Assembly (NCBI GenBank): GCA_021733985.1
Contig: JAIPJT010000004.1
Location: forward strand, 30,767 to 94,766
Direction: 5' to 3'
DNA: 64,000 nucleotides
DNA from: Victivallales bacterium
GTDB lineage: Bacteria; Verrucomicrobiota; Lentisphaeria; Victivallales; GWF2-38-69
The position numbers were made by a program, and so were the translations under genes. The first letter of the stretch is position 1; each line of letters begins with the position of its first letter. Positions 54,554 to 63,246 of this stretch are shown one piece after another. The notes under the pieces are model-generated. The model was not told the origin of the DNA, searched no databases, and worked only from the letters and a program-made list of their open reading frames with translations.

Positions 54554-56125
54554 CTACAGATCTGATGAATTCACTGTATCCGAAATAAAGTATTCAATAC
54601 TGCCAATCATATTTTCGGGCAGGTCGCTCGAAATTTTGCGCCCTGTCAGTTGAGTTTCACAGCCGTTTCTGTCTGAGGGCATAATATAAATGTGCAGAGG
54701 GTATCTTTGGTAATTACCTATAGAGAATTTGGCTGGTATATCTCTGCCGGGTTTAAAAATTCCCGGTGTATTTCCTGTCAGGAAAGGCGGCGCAACAAGT
54801 ATTATTTTATAATAATATTTATTGCCTGTTTCTGAAACAGCGGATACATGAAATCGTGCTCCTGTTTTATTAAATTTCGGTGTTTCCTGTTTATCTGATT
54901 GGGGAAGGTGTTCGACTCTTATATTTTTCATTATAGAAAGTTTATCGAAAAACTTATGTTCGAATTTCCTTAAAGGGACTCTTATAATTTTTTTTAAATT
55001 TTCAAAATTTGCACCGCTGTTTAAGTTGAAGCTTACATTTACCGGATAAAATTTAGTATTATAAACATGATTTTTATATCCACTTACATTAATACCTTTT
55101 TTTAACGAAGAACCGATTCTGAGATCAGATATTATTTGCAGCGGGATATATTCCAGAGTATTGGTAGAGCTATTGATTTCAGCACCTATCAGAAGGAATA
55201 TTTTATCCTGTTCTGCTTTTTTATGTTTAACAGGAATTAATTTTTTATTGTCCTGGAGTACTTTAAATTTGAATGAAGGGCCTCTTAATTGTGTTTGCGG
55301 CGGAAAGAAAGAAACGTTAAGCCCCTTGACTGTTTCCTGATAATGAAGTTTTACCCTCTCATCTTCAGGTTTGTTTTTTAATGCATAGTAAATATAGTTG
55401 CAGACAGTAAAGTTATGTATAATTAAGTCAACCCATCTTGAATATGTACTGTTATAGAAGTGTACAGAAGGAGAAAGTTTTGATTTATGCTGGATTCCCC
55501 ATCTGGATAATTTGAAATCATTTTTATTCAGTTTTTTTTCAGTGATTTCTGTAGTGTTCAATTTAATATCTTTTAACTTTTTAGATACAGGCAATGCAAA
55601 GAGTGTAAATTCAAGAGCATTGCGGGATGGGGCTTGCGATGCTTTATCAGCTATTTCTATTTCAATATTTCCCATGTAATCGTTAAAAATAGGCAGATAT
55701 TTGATTAAACGCCGGTTTGTGCCGAATATTTTATTGATTTTAATTTTATCTGTATTTTCCCAGGCACATCCAAAACCGCTCAGGGGGCCCGAACTTGGAA
55801 TATAATTTTTAAGCTTTAGCTTGTAATTGTAGTTGTGTACAATCTGCAGTTCTGTATCGGTTTTGCTTTCCGGTTTGCTGCCGGAGGTTATTTTTAAATT
55901 CAAATAAAAATCATCAGAGAAATCAAAATTCTTTTTTATAGAGTTTCCTGCGGGAATTTTTAAATTTTTAAACTTTTCGACGGTGTTGGAGTCGATATAA
56001 CTAACAGTAGCGGGATGAGATGTACTGTTTAAAAAATTAATTTTAAGTGAACCTGCATAGAATTTTATACAAAACGCATAAAAAAATATTAATACCAAAA
56101 GTATTGTTTTATTTTTTAAATACAT
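54554..56125 (-). CDS. Exported protein of unknown function
   Basis: A 523-residue protein with a signal peptide (TILLVLIFFYAFCIKFYAGS). The mature part appears beta-rich: many short alternating stretches such as LKINFLNSTSHPATVSYID and NLKITSGSK suggest Ig-like or beta-sandwich domains. I recognise no family. It starts 5 bp after the neighbouring 56131 gene, so both belong to one transcript. Both discuss no enzymatic motif. A surface or secreted role is a guess. Confidence 0.7.
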   Translation of the reverse strand: MYLKNKTILLVLIFFYAFCIKFYAGSLKINFLNSTSHPATVSYIDSNTVEKFKNLKIPAGNSIKKNFDFSDDFYLNLKITSGSKPESKTDTELQIVHNYNYKLKLKNYIPSSGPLSGFGCAWENTDKIKINKIFGTNRRLIKYLPIFNDYMGNIEIEIADKASQAPSRNALEFTLFALPVSKKLKDIKLNTTEITEKKLNKNDFKLSRWGIQHKSKLSPSVHFYNSTYSRWVDLIIHNFTVCNYIYYALKNKPEDERVKLHYQETVKGLNVSFFPPQTQLRGPSFKFKVLQDNKKLIPVKHKKAEQDKIFLLIGAEINSSTNTLEYIPLQIISDLRIGSSLKKGINVSGYKNHVYNTKFYPVNVSFNLNSGANFENLKKIIRVPLRKFEHKFFDKLSIMKNIRVEHLPQSDKQETPKFNKTGARFHVSAVSETGNKYYYKIILVAPPFLTGNTPGIFKPGRDIPAKFSIGNYQRYPLHIYIMPSDRNGCETQLTGRKISSDLPENMIGSIEYFISDTVNSSDL

Positions 56126-56130
56126 AAGAA

Positions 56131-57357
56131 TTAGAAATTTTCCTGTTCGTTTAAAATTCGGCTTAAGCTGCTTTTGCTTTTGAAGATACTTCCTGAGATA
56201 ATATATATATGTATCTCTCCTTTAGCAGAGGCGGAAATCTGTACTATCATGTTTTCAGGTATATTCTGAGTTCCTAAAAAATAGTTCAGTCTTGATTTAG
56301 GGATATTGTATTCAGGTATGCCTATTGTTTTTCCTTCAGTGTCTTTTATACAGTAATCATTTATTTTAATTAAAATATCAAAAGGGGAGGACATCCAGGA
56401 GTAATTTCTGTTGCCGAGAGTGAATTTCTTATAGGTCTTGTCGTCTTCAATACTTGTGCCTATCGCTGCTATACCCCAAGCTACATCTCCAAGCAGATAG
56501 ATAGCCCCGACTTCAGGTCCGGCCGAAAACGCTGCAATTCCGCCTAAAGTATAAAGCAGCACTGCTGTATCATCTGAAATATCAAGAAATCCGGGTTTAT
56601 GATTTATTATTTTTTCCTTTTCAGTAAGATTGCTGAGAGCATCAAACACAATATAAAATTCAAGCCTACGGCCGTCCTGAAGTTCAATAGATATTTTGTA
56701 AGTCAATTGCCTGATTTCATCCATTGAGTTTTTGAATGTGAACATACCGTCATCACGTGTCCTTGTCCCGTTAGACCACATAAAAGAGCTGTAAGTTGCG
56801 AAATTTGTATTGGTATTGTACCCGTAATTTTTAAAACACTTTTTGTAGGAAGGAAGATTTGACTGTCTTGATTTACTGTAAAAATTCTGAAGGTTGTTAT
56901 ATACAATTATACTCTGAATGAATTTTCTTCCAATTAATTTTTTCTTATTTCCACGGTTAAAGATCACGGCAGCAGGGAGTATAAATTCAATTGGGAGTCC
57001 TGCCTTTTTTTTACTTTGTCCGGAGTTGGGTATAAAAAGTAAATTTCTCCTGTTTACTGAAGGAATATTCTTTTCGGAGTTTTTATAATATTCCGGCGTA
57101 ACTTTTACAATACCGCTGCTGAAGTTCATAAAATGAATATCAACTGCATTACCTCTAAGCGGTATTCTGATGAGCCCCGAATTATCTACTTCTGCAGCAG
57201 TGGAGCAGGGAACAATAAGGAGTACGGAAAAATAATATATTGCTTTTAAGAAATCCTTTTTAAATAGGAGTACATATTTATTTTTAATGATTAAACCTTC
57301 CTGTATTAATTTGAATTTAATTAACATATTAGTGAGGAAAAAAAAAGTTTTCAACAA
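56131..57357 (-). CDS. Exported protein of unknown function, start uncertain
   Basis: Up to 408 residues, with a signal-like hydrophobic run (KAIYYFSVLLIVPCSTAAEV) unusually far, 38-58 residues, from the first ATG. ATGs at 57357 and 57327 have no Shine-Dalgarno. A perfect AGGAAGG (57296-57302) stands 7 nt before an ATT codon (57288), which would give a normal signal peptide; ATT starts are rare. Mature residues 60-170 are beta-like; residues about 265-295 form a hydrophobic Gly/Ala-rich stretch (YTLGGIAAFSAGPEVGAIYLLGDVAWGIAAIG) that could insert into a membrane. This resembles pore-forming or toxin-like hairpins, but no family is recognised. Confidence 0.65.
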   Translation of the reverse strand: MLKTFFFLTNMLIKFKLIQEGLIIKNKYVLLFKKDFLKAIYYFSVLLIVPCSTAAEVDNSGLIRIPLRGNAVDIHFMNFSSGIVKVTPEYYKNSEKNIPSVNRRNLLFIPNSGQSKKKAGLPIEFILPAAVIFNRGNKKKLIGRKFIQSIIVYNNLQNFYSKSRQSNLPSYKKCFKNYGYNTNTNFATYSSFMWSNGTRTRDDGMFTFKNSMDEIRQLTYKISIELQDGRRLEFYIVFDALSNLTEKEKIINHKPGFLDISDDTAVLLYTLGGIAAFSAGPEVGAIYLLGDVAWGIAAIGTSIEDDKTYKKFTLGNRNYSWMSSPFDILIKINDYCIKDTEGKTIGIPEYNIPKSRLNYFLGTQNIPENMIVQISASAKGEIHIYIISGSIFKSKSSLSRILNEQENF

Positions 57358-57398
57358 GTTTTTATTATTTAATTTACAAAACTGTAGTTAATTGTGGT

Positions 57399-57530
57399 AT
57401 GAAAAGTTCAGCCGCTGAATCGGTATTTCATAAAACTCTCTTTACGAAAAATAACATCTTAGTTACAAACGACGATGCCTTGAAAAGGTTACTTGTATCC
57501 TGGAAGAATTCAATATATTTTATATACTGA
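57399..57530 (+). CDS. Possible small ORF (43 codons) upstream of the FemAB-type gene
   Basis: A frame from ATG 57399 to TGA 57530 encodes 43 residues with a protein-like composition (starts MKSSAAESVFHKTLF, ends KNSIYFIY). It lies in the 208-bp gap between divergent genes, 35 bp before the FemAB start. The upstream GTGG is a weak Shine-Dalgarno. It may be a leader peptide, a small protein or chance. Confidence 0.25.
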   Translation: MKSSAAESVFHKTLFTKNNILVTNDDALKRLLVSWKNSIYFIY

Positions 57531-57565
57531 TTTTTTTACGGAACGTTTGATGGAGAAACATAACT

Positions 57566-58657
57566 ATGCGTTTTAGGCTTGAACAAAAGAGTATTGATAG
57601 ATTAATCCCTAAAAAAGTACCGCAACAGACAGCTTTCTGGGGAAACCTCAAAAGAGACATGGGGTATGAAACTTTAGCATTTGATATTTATGTTAATACT
57701 CAGAAAAAAAAATATCATTATGATTTTCTCATGATCATTGTTCCGATTGCAGATAATAAGTTTATGGCTTATATCCCGTTTGCCGCCAATATGTTTCCTG
57801 ATAACATAGATTATGGCAAAAGTATTGAAGCTTTTTCTGAAAAATTAAGAAATTACCTACCTAAAAAATGTATTTTTATAAGACATGAATTGAACTGGGA
57901 AATACCATGGGCTTACGACCCGTCTTATTATGACAGTGAAAACAACTGGCTGGGGCGCCCGGAAGTCAGGCTTATGGAAATGAGGATGAATTTTTCTACA
58001 GAGTACTGGAATTTAAGAAAAGCTCCTACAGACATTTTACCCCCAGATACTGTATTTGTGTACCTTAATGATTCAGATAATAAAATATTAAGAAAAATGA
58101 AACAGAAAACCAGATATAATATAAATCTGTCAAAAAGAAAAGGGGTAAAGATTAAAACTGCTGATTATAACAGCCTTGATACCTGGTATAAACTTTATTA
58201 CGAAACATCAAAGAGAAACAAAATACAGCTTCACGATAAACGTTTTTTTGGGAAAGTGTTAAGGTCGGCCCGAAAAGATTCAGCTTCCGAAGTTCGTCTA
58301 TTGTTTGCTGAAGCCGAAAGAGAACCGCTTTCTGCAATGTTTTTACTTCTTACCCCTGACAGAGCCACATATTTATACGGGGCTTCTGCTTCAGAAAAAA
58401 GAAATTATATGGCAAGTTATGCCTTACAGTGGGAAGCAATGAAAATAGGTAAATCATATTCATGTTCATGGTATGATATGTTTGGAGTAGCTCCTACACC
58501 TGATACTAATCATCCAATGTACGGTTTATACAGATTTAAAACAGGTTTTGGCGGGCAACTGTTTCATAGATATGGCTGCTGGGATTACCCTATAAATAAA
58601 GATATTTATGAAAAATACAGAATGCATGAGTTGCAGGATACTGGTTTTCATATTTAA
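57566..58657 (+). CDS. FemAB/FemX-type aminoacyltransferase (peptidoglycan)
   Basis: A 363-residue protein with two GNAT-like domains of the FemAB family. Landmarks are QTAFWGNLKRDMGY near the start, IRHELNW, LNDSDNKILRKMKQKTRYNINL (the helical part) and LYGASASEKRNYMASYALQWEAMKIGK, which matches the second acetyltransferase-like fold, then YRFKTGFGGQL. Fem proteins add amino acids to lipid II or muropeptides from aminoacyl-tRNA. Single-gene FemAB homologues also occur in Gram-negative anaerobes. GGAGAAA precedes the ATG. Confidence 0.85.
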   Translation: MRFRLEQKSIDRLIPKKVPQQTAFWGNLKRDMGYETLAFDIYVNTQKKKYHYDFLMIIVPIADNKFMAYIPFAANMFPDNIDYGKSIEAFSEKLRNYLPKKCIFIRHELNWEIPWAYDPSYYDSENNWLGRPEVRLMEMRMNFSTEYWNLRKAPTDILPPDTVFVYLNDSDNKILRKMKQKTRYNINLSKRKGVKIKTADYNSLDTWYKLYYETSKRNKIQLHDKRFFGKVLRSARKDSASEVRLLFAEAEREPLSAMFLLLTPDRATYLYGASASEKRNYMASYALQWEAMKIGKSYSCSWYDMFGVAPTPDTNHPMYGLYRFKTGFGGQLFHRYGCWDYPINKDIYEKYRMHELQDTGFHI

Positions 58658-59070
58658 CTGTTGAAGAATGTAACTTGGAGCCTGTCCCAATAATTGAACT
58701 TTTGTCCGGCACAGTTGTCAGTTGACGGTTCCTGGTTGTTGGTTTTTTTGAAATGTTATAGTAAAATTTATAAAGTATATATTTCTGACTATATAATGAT
58801 AGTTTTTGTTAAGTGATGAATTTGCAATTACTAAAATATTAATGTTATTGAATTAAGGTAAAATCATTGTTTCTGCTTCGGTTGCAGAACCGGAGGACCG
58901 GTCTTCCGCCACGCATTTGGTATTTTGCGGCGGGAATCAAACCTTTGATTCCGAAAGCACAATCTTTAATTCAACAGCAAAATTTTAATGTATAGCATTT
59001 TTTTCTTTATACTAAAGAGATAACCCTACAGGGACAAACCCTGATTTAACAATAACTGAAGGTTATTCAC
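58658..59070. repeat. Intergenic region with nested palindromes
   Basis: 413 bp without an ORF. Within 58873-58952 are packed hairpins: CTGC-N7-GCAG (58873-58887), ACCGG-AGGA-CCGGT (58889-58902), CCGCC (58906-58910) with GGCGG (58929-58933), and the perfect GGAATCAAA-CC-TTTGATTCC (58933-58952). This stretch is far more GC-rich than its surroundings. Just before 58700 a GGAGCCTGTCC stretch and repeated TTGTCAGTTGAC-like words suggest old mobile-element debris. Function is unknown. Confidence 0.45.
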
Positions 59071-59937
59071 ATGAAACTTACAGTGCTTACAGACAACAAT
59101 ACAATAATAGACTCTTCTCTATTAGGTGAACCCGGGATTTCTTTTCATATTGAAACCGAGAATAAAAAAGTTTTATTTGACTGCGGTTTAACTGATGTTT
59201 TTATAAAAAATGCTTATCGTTTAGATATAGATATTCTAAGTTTAGATTATATTGTGTTATCCCATAATCATTCTGATCATACAGGAGGTTTAAATGAACT
59301 CATTAAACTATATAATAATTATACTTATTTAGGTAAACAGTTTAAATTACCTGACATTGTAGCCCACAGCGATATTTTTCGAAGCACCTACTGCGAAGGT
59401 TTCGGTGAAATAGGCTCCTTAATATCTGAAAATAAATTAGAAAATTTATTCAACTTAAAACTTACAAAAGAACCTTTTTATCTATCAGAAAATATTGTAT
59501 ATCTTGGAGAAGTTCCCAGGATAAATGATTTTGAAAACTTACATCCTATAGGTATTGATAAAAAGACAGGCCGGCCTGATTATATGCTGGATGACAGCGC
59601 ATTAGTGTATAAAAGCCGGAAAGGTTTAATTATTGTTACCGGATGTTCTCATTCAGGTATTTGTAACATATGCGAATATGCAAAAAAAATATGTAATGAA
59701 AACAGAATTACCGATATCATCGGGGGACTCCACCTTCAATCGTGTGAAAAGAATCGTGAGGGAACCGATTACACTGTATCCGCATACCAGATGAAAAAAA
59801 CTATTACTTATATTAAGAATTTAAATTTGAGTAATTTATACGCCTGTCACTGTACTGATTTACAATCAAAAATAGGACTTTCAAAAGTTTCAAATGTTAA
59901 GGAAGTCGGTTCAGGTACAGTTCTGACGTGGGATTAA
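59071..59937 (+). CDS. Metallo-beta-lactamase-fold hydrolase
   Basis: A 288-residue MBL-fold protein. The metal motif is SHNHSDHTGG (HxHxDH), with GCSHSGICN and GGLHLQ supplying later ligands. Overall length and the two-domain layout (TDNNTIIDSSLLGEPG at the start, LSHNHSDH, then a C-terminal HC near ACHCTDLQSK) resemble archaeal-type dihydropterin aminobenzene-phosphate synthases and other hydrolases of the group. The substrate cannot be named. It has its own promoter region; no neighbour explains it. Confidence 0.85.
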   Translation: MKLTVLTDNNTIIDSSLLGEPGISFHIETENKKVLFDCGLTDVFIKNAYRLDIDILSLDYIVLSHNHSDHTGGLNELIKLYNNYTYLGKQFKLPDIVAHSDIFRSTYCEGFGEIGSLISENKLENLFNLKLTKEPFYLSENIVYLGEVPRINDFENLHPIGIDKKTGRPDYMLDDSALVYKSRKGLIIVTGCSHSGICNICEYAKKICNENRITDIIGGLHLQSCEKNREGTDYTVSAYQMKKTITYIKNLNLSNLYACHCTDLQSKIGLSKVSNVKEVGSGTVLTWD

Positions 59938-59948
59938 TTAGCATTGAT

Positions 59949-59981
59949 CTTCGTACCACGAAGTTTAATCTTATTTGAAAC
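59949..59981 (+). repeat. Dispersed hairpin repeat, copy C
   Basis: CTTCGTACCACGAAG followed by TTTAATCTTATTTGAAAC. The CTTCGT/ACGAAG stem has six pairs and a three-base loop. It lies 12 bp past the stop of the MBL-fold gene and is the copy closest to the consensus of the three. A GC-rich hairpin (59992-60012) follows it. Confidence 0.6.
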
Positions 59982-59991
59982 AAACTGGTAG

Positions 59992-60012
59992 GGCGCGATC
60001 TCCGAGCGCGCC
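59992..60012 (+). repeat. GC-rich hairpin GGCGCG/CGCGCC
   Basis: GGCGCG (59992-59997) pairs with CGCGCC (60007-60012) over a 9-base loop in an otherwise AT-rich gap. It may be a terminator stem without a T run, or part of a repeat family. The remaining gap (60013-60289) shows no ORF; it has an AACCCCCC run near 60165 and mostly AT-rich sequence. Confidence 0.4.
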
Positions 60013-60289
60013 GTAAATACAGCACTATTTATAAATGTTTTATATTTTAACAATCAAATAGAAAATTCACCCAGGAATAATAATTGATGTTTCAGGGGAG
60101 ACGGCTGTGAAAAATCATAAATCCATTGATATGATTATCATAACAAAAGAAAAATCAAAGCTATGAACCCCCCTTTTCGTGGTCCGTCAATTGGCGGGGA
60201 TATAAAATTTCAAAAAAATATTATCAGGTAATGGATATTCATATAATGAATGCTAAGATGATAAAAAAATTACACAAATTAAACTTTAT

Positions 60290-60317
60290 TTGACATCCTA
60301 ATAATGGGGTTTAAAAT
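60290..60317 (+). promoter_or_regulatory. Promoter of the MttB-family gene
   Basis: TTGACA (60290-60295), a 16-bp spacer and TAAAAT (60312-60317), about 40 bp before the ATG. GGAGGAG provides a strong Shine-Dalgarno at the start. The -35 box matches the consensus perfectly, so strong basal expression or a repressor-controlled gene is likely. Confidence 0.65.
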
Positions 60318-60357
60318 AAATTTTTAAATTATAAAAAAATACCGGAGGAGAATAAAT

Positions 60358-61668
60358 ATGGCTGATATATTTTCTGAGGAAGGTGTAAAAAAAATACATC
60401 GGAAAGTCGTTGAAGTATTGGAAACAATTGGTGTTGAACTTCAGCATGAGGATGCACGGAAATTATTAATATCAGCAGGTGCCAGGCCCGACGGCAAGCG
60501 GATACTCTTTCCGGAAAAGCTTCTTGAATCTTCTTTAGAAAATAACATTTCCAGTTTTACAGTTTATGATAAAAACGGTAACCCTAAAATGGAACTGGAT
60601 CCAGCCTCTCGGAAAACATATTTCGGCCCTGGTGGCGATGCATTATATCAGATTGATCTGGACAACGATATTCAGAGGCCCTCAAAACTTCAGGATGTTA
60701 CCGAGAATATCAAAATACTGGAGGAAATGGATCATTTTGATTTTCTTATGTCTACAGCTTTACCTGCAGAAATAGATGGAAGCAATGTTTACGGTACTGT
60801 ATTCAAGGAAGTAATGCGAAATTCCACAAAGCCGGTTGTTATAACAGCAGGAAGTATTGAAGACCTAAGTGAAATCTGTTCTCTTGCAGGGCAGGAGTTA
60901 GGAATAAACGCTTTAAGAAAAAAACCGTATTTGATTTCTTATATAGAATTAATTTCTCCACTGAACCTTCCGTCTGAGAGCGTTGAAAAACTTATTATTT
61001 CACTGGAAAGCGGGCTTCCTATCTGTTTTGCTTCAGGTGCTAATTCCGGTCTAGGGGCCCCGGTGACACTCGAAGGAGCTGTTATACAGGGAATGGCTGA
61101 ATCTCTTGCAGGATATATTCTGACGAAATTATATAAGCCTGATGCAACTTATATTGTAGGTAACAACAGTTCTGCTATGCATCCTAAAACAATGCAGTTA
61201 CGCTATGGTTGCCCTGAATGGATAAGAACAGTAAGAATGTATGCTGAGCTGGGGCGTTTTTATAGAATGCCGAGCTGGGGAATAGGCGGATGTACTGATG
61301 CAAAAGAGATGGATCATATAGCTGCCTGGGAAACACAGCAGGGCATAGCAAGTGCTATTGAAAGTGGAATAACTTTAGCTCATGACGTCGGCTTTTATAA
61401 TTACGGGTATACCTATGATAAGAAAATGCTTATTTTGGCTGACGAAATAATTAAACGGGAAAGATATTTAAGGAAAGACGCAAACCTTACTGATGAATGC
61501 ATAGACTCCTCAATAGAGGCTATGAAAAAAGTTATATATGACAGGGAAATGTTTCTCACTCTTCCTCATACATCAGAGTATTTCAGAGAATCCTTATACT
61601 TACCTCCCAAAACGGACATAGAAAACCTGAAGAAAAAAGTCAGGAAAATTTTAGCTGAGAAGAAATAA
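60358..61668 (+). CDS. MttB-family corrinoid methyltransferase (non-pyrrolysine)
   Basis: A 436-residue member of the trimethylamine methyltransferase family (MttB/MtgB/MtpB/MtcB). It is read without any in-frame amber codon, so it belongs to the non-pyrrolysine branch that demethylates quaternary amines such as glycine betaine, proline betaine or carnitine. Conserved parts include YFGPGGDAL, LEEMDHFDFLMSTALPAE, FASGANSGLGAPVTLEGA and PSWGIGGCTDAKEMD. No corrinoid protein (MtbC/MtgC) or activating protein lies in the window, so partners must be elsewhere, or the enzyme works on another acceptor. Confidence 0.86.
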   Translation: MADIFSEEGVKKIHRKVVEVLETIGVELQHEDARKLLISAGARPDGKRILFPEKLLESSLENNISSFTVYDKNGNPKMELDPASRKTYFGPGGDALYQIDLDNDIQRPSKLQDVTENIKILEEMDHFDFLMSTALPAEIDGSNVYGTVFKEVMRNSTKPVVITAGSIEDLSEICSLAGQELGINALRKKPYLISYIELISPLNLPSESVEKLIISLESGLPICFASGANSGLGAPVTLEGAVIQGMAESLAGYILTKLYKPDATYIVGNNSSAMHPKTMQLRYGCPEWIRTVRMYAELGRFYRMPSWGIGGCTDAKEMDHIAAWETQQGIASAIESGITLAHDVGFYNYGYTYDKKMLILADEIIKRERYLRKDANLTDECIDSSIEAMKKVIYDREMFLTLPHTSEYFRESLYLPPKTDIENLKKKVRKILAEKK

Positions 61669-61689
61669 CAAAACTTAATTTGTTATTTC
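61662..61689. terminator. Bidirectional terminator overlapping two stop codons
   Basis: GAAATAACAAA (61662-61672) is complementary to TTTGTTATTTC (61679-61689), an 11-bp stem with a 6-nt loop. The hairpin includes the TAA of the MttB-family gene and the stop of the convergent MFS gene. It is AT-rich but flanked by T runs on each side. Confidence 0.6.
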
Positions 61690-63065
61690 TTTCTGAAATA
61701 TTCTTCTATCTGTTCAATGGTTTTACCTTTTGTTTCAGGAAGGAAGAAAACAGCAATAATAAAATATACTACCGTAAAACCTGCAAGCAGGAAAAAGATA
61801 CCTGAAAACCCAATGCTTTTTTCCAGTGTCATGAAAACAGCTGCAAGAACAGTTGAAACCATAGAATTTGCAAACAGACATATAGCAAGTCCTTTAGAAC
61901 GGATAGCTGTTGGAAGAAGCTCGCTCATTGCAAGCCATACAATTACACCGATTCCAACACCGTAGGCGAAAATAAATCCGAACATTCCAAGGGTAAGAAG
62001 TACTGTTTTGAAATCAGATACAGCCATTGAAGCAGCAATCCCCAAAACAATTAAAGAGATAGCTGATCCTGCTGTACTTAATACCAGTAAAGGTTTTCTG
62101 CCGACTTTATCAATCAGTGTTAGAGCAAGGATTGTAATCAAAAAATTAATCAGTGTTACGCCTGTACCGAGGATCATTGTGATGAGTTTAGACTGTGAAC
62201 CGGCTTTTTCAAATATTGTCGGAGCATACTGTAATATACAGTTTACACCTGTCATTTGAGTTAAACATGCAATAGAAAAAGCTATGAGGAACGGAATAAC
62301 ATAAGCTTTTTTGAATATTGTTTTATTTTCTTCTTCAGCATTTTCCTTTTTCAATGCAACCATAGAAGCCATTATGAGCTCCATATTAGTTTCATTATGA
62401 AATTTTCTGAGAATATTTTTTGACCGGTCAATTTGATTTTTTGTAAAACACCATGTCGGACTTTCTGGTAAAAAGAATGTACCTATTGCAAACAGCAGAC
62501 CGGGTACTGCCAGTGATTCAAACATTCCTCTCCAGTTACCGCTTTTGGTGAATGCCATATCTATTACATATGCCAGAAGAATTCCGCCTGTTAAAAAAAG
62601 CTGGTAGCAGGAAATAGCTCTTCCTCTGATTTTTGCCGGAGCAGTTTCAGACAGATATAACGGAATAAGGATTGCAGATATTCCGACACCAGTTCCCATT
62701 ACAAGCCTCCCATATAAAAGAGTATTATAGTCTGTTGAATAAGAGGTCATAAATACTCCGACAATAAAAATTATTGCAGAAAGGACTATCATTTTTTTTC
62801 TACCGAAAATATCAGCGAGAATACCGGTTATTAAAATAGCTATCGACCCTCCGCCTAATACAGCACCGACGATCATTCCCTGTTGCCCGGCAGAAAGGTG
62901 CATTTCCTTTGTAATGAAGCCTAGAGCACCGCTTATTGCTCCGATATCGAGGCCGTAGAGACAGCCGGCAAGTGCGGAGATAATAATAACAAAAAAAGTT
63001 ATTAAACCTGTATTTTTGTCCTTGATGACGTAGTTTTTTTCAATTGTTGCTTCACTATCTTTCAT
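61683..63065 (-). CDS. Sugar-porter-type MFS transporter
   Basis: A 460-residue transporter with 12 helices. GYDIGAISGAL-like (LYGLDIGAISGALGF), LADIFGRKKMIV, GRLVMGTGVGISAILIPLYLSE, PESPTWC and LPETKGKTIEQIEE are sugar-porter family signatures. It imports a hexose, pentose or polyol with a cation; the substrate is not clear. AAGGG precedes the start. It is convergent with the MttB-family gene, and the pair share a terminator. Confidence 0.9.
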   Translation of the reverse strand: MKDSEATIEKNYVIKDKNTGLITFFVIIISALAGCLYGLDIGAISGALGFITKEMHLSAGQQGMIVGAVLGGGSIAILITGILADIFGRKKMIVLSAIIFIVGVFMTSYSTDYNTLLYGRLVMGTGVGISAILIPLYLSETAPAKIRGRAISCYQLFLTGGILLAYVIDMAFTKSGNWRGMFESLAVPGLLFAIGTFFLPESPTWCFTKNQIDRSKNILRKFHNETNMELIMASMVALKKENAEEENKTIFKKAYVIPFLIAFSIACLTQMTGVNCILQYAPTIFEKAGSQSKLITMILGTGVTLINFLITILALTLIDKVGRKPLLVLSTAGSAISLIVLGIAASMAVSDFKTVLLTLGMFGFIFAYGVGIGVIVWLAMSELLPTAIRSKGLAICLFANSMVSTVLAAVFMTLEKSIGFSGIFFLLAGFTVVYFIIAVFFLPETKGKTIEQIEEYFRKK

Positions 63066-63144
63066 TTTTTTAACCCTTTTTAAGCTTGTTAATTAAATTT
63101 CCTTAATCAATTTTATCATAAAACAAGGGAGAAAAAAGGCTGAA

Positions 63145-63246
63145 ATGAAAAAAAGTATGTTCAGGATTAAAAATTATACAAAAGTATATCTGAAAAGGTC
63201 TATCTGCGGGAAGAAGGTACAGGAAAAGGTTTTGTCTGTTTATTAA
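63145..63246 (+). CDS. Possible small basic peptide ORF (33 codons)
   Basis: ATG 63145 to TAA 63246 encodes a Lys-rich peptide (starts MKKSMFRIKNYTKVYLK) in the gap between the MFS and HAD genes. AAAAAGGC lies about 6 nt before the ATG. It overlaps the HAD gene 3' end by 4 bp on the opposite strand. Low confidence: length and AT bias make a chance frame likely. Confidence 0.2.
   Translation: MKKSMFRIKNYTKVYLKRSICGKKVQEKVLSVY

Noticed and set aside
60358..61668. Pyrrolysine-containing MttB
   Set aside because: The gene is open from start to stop with no in-frame TAG, so it is the non-pyrrolysine type.
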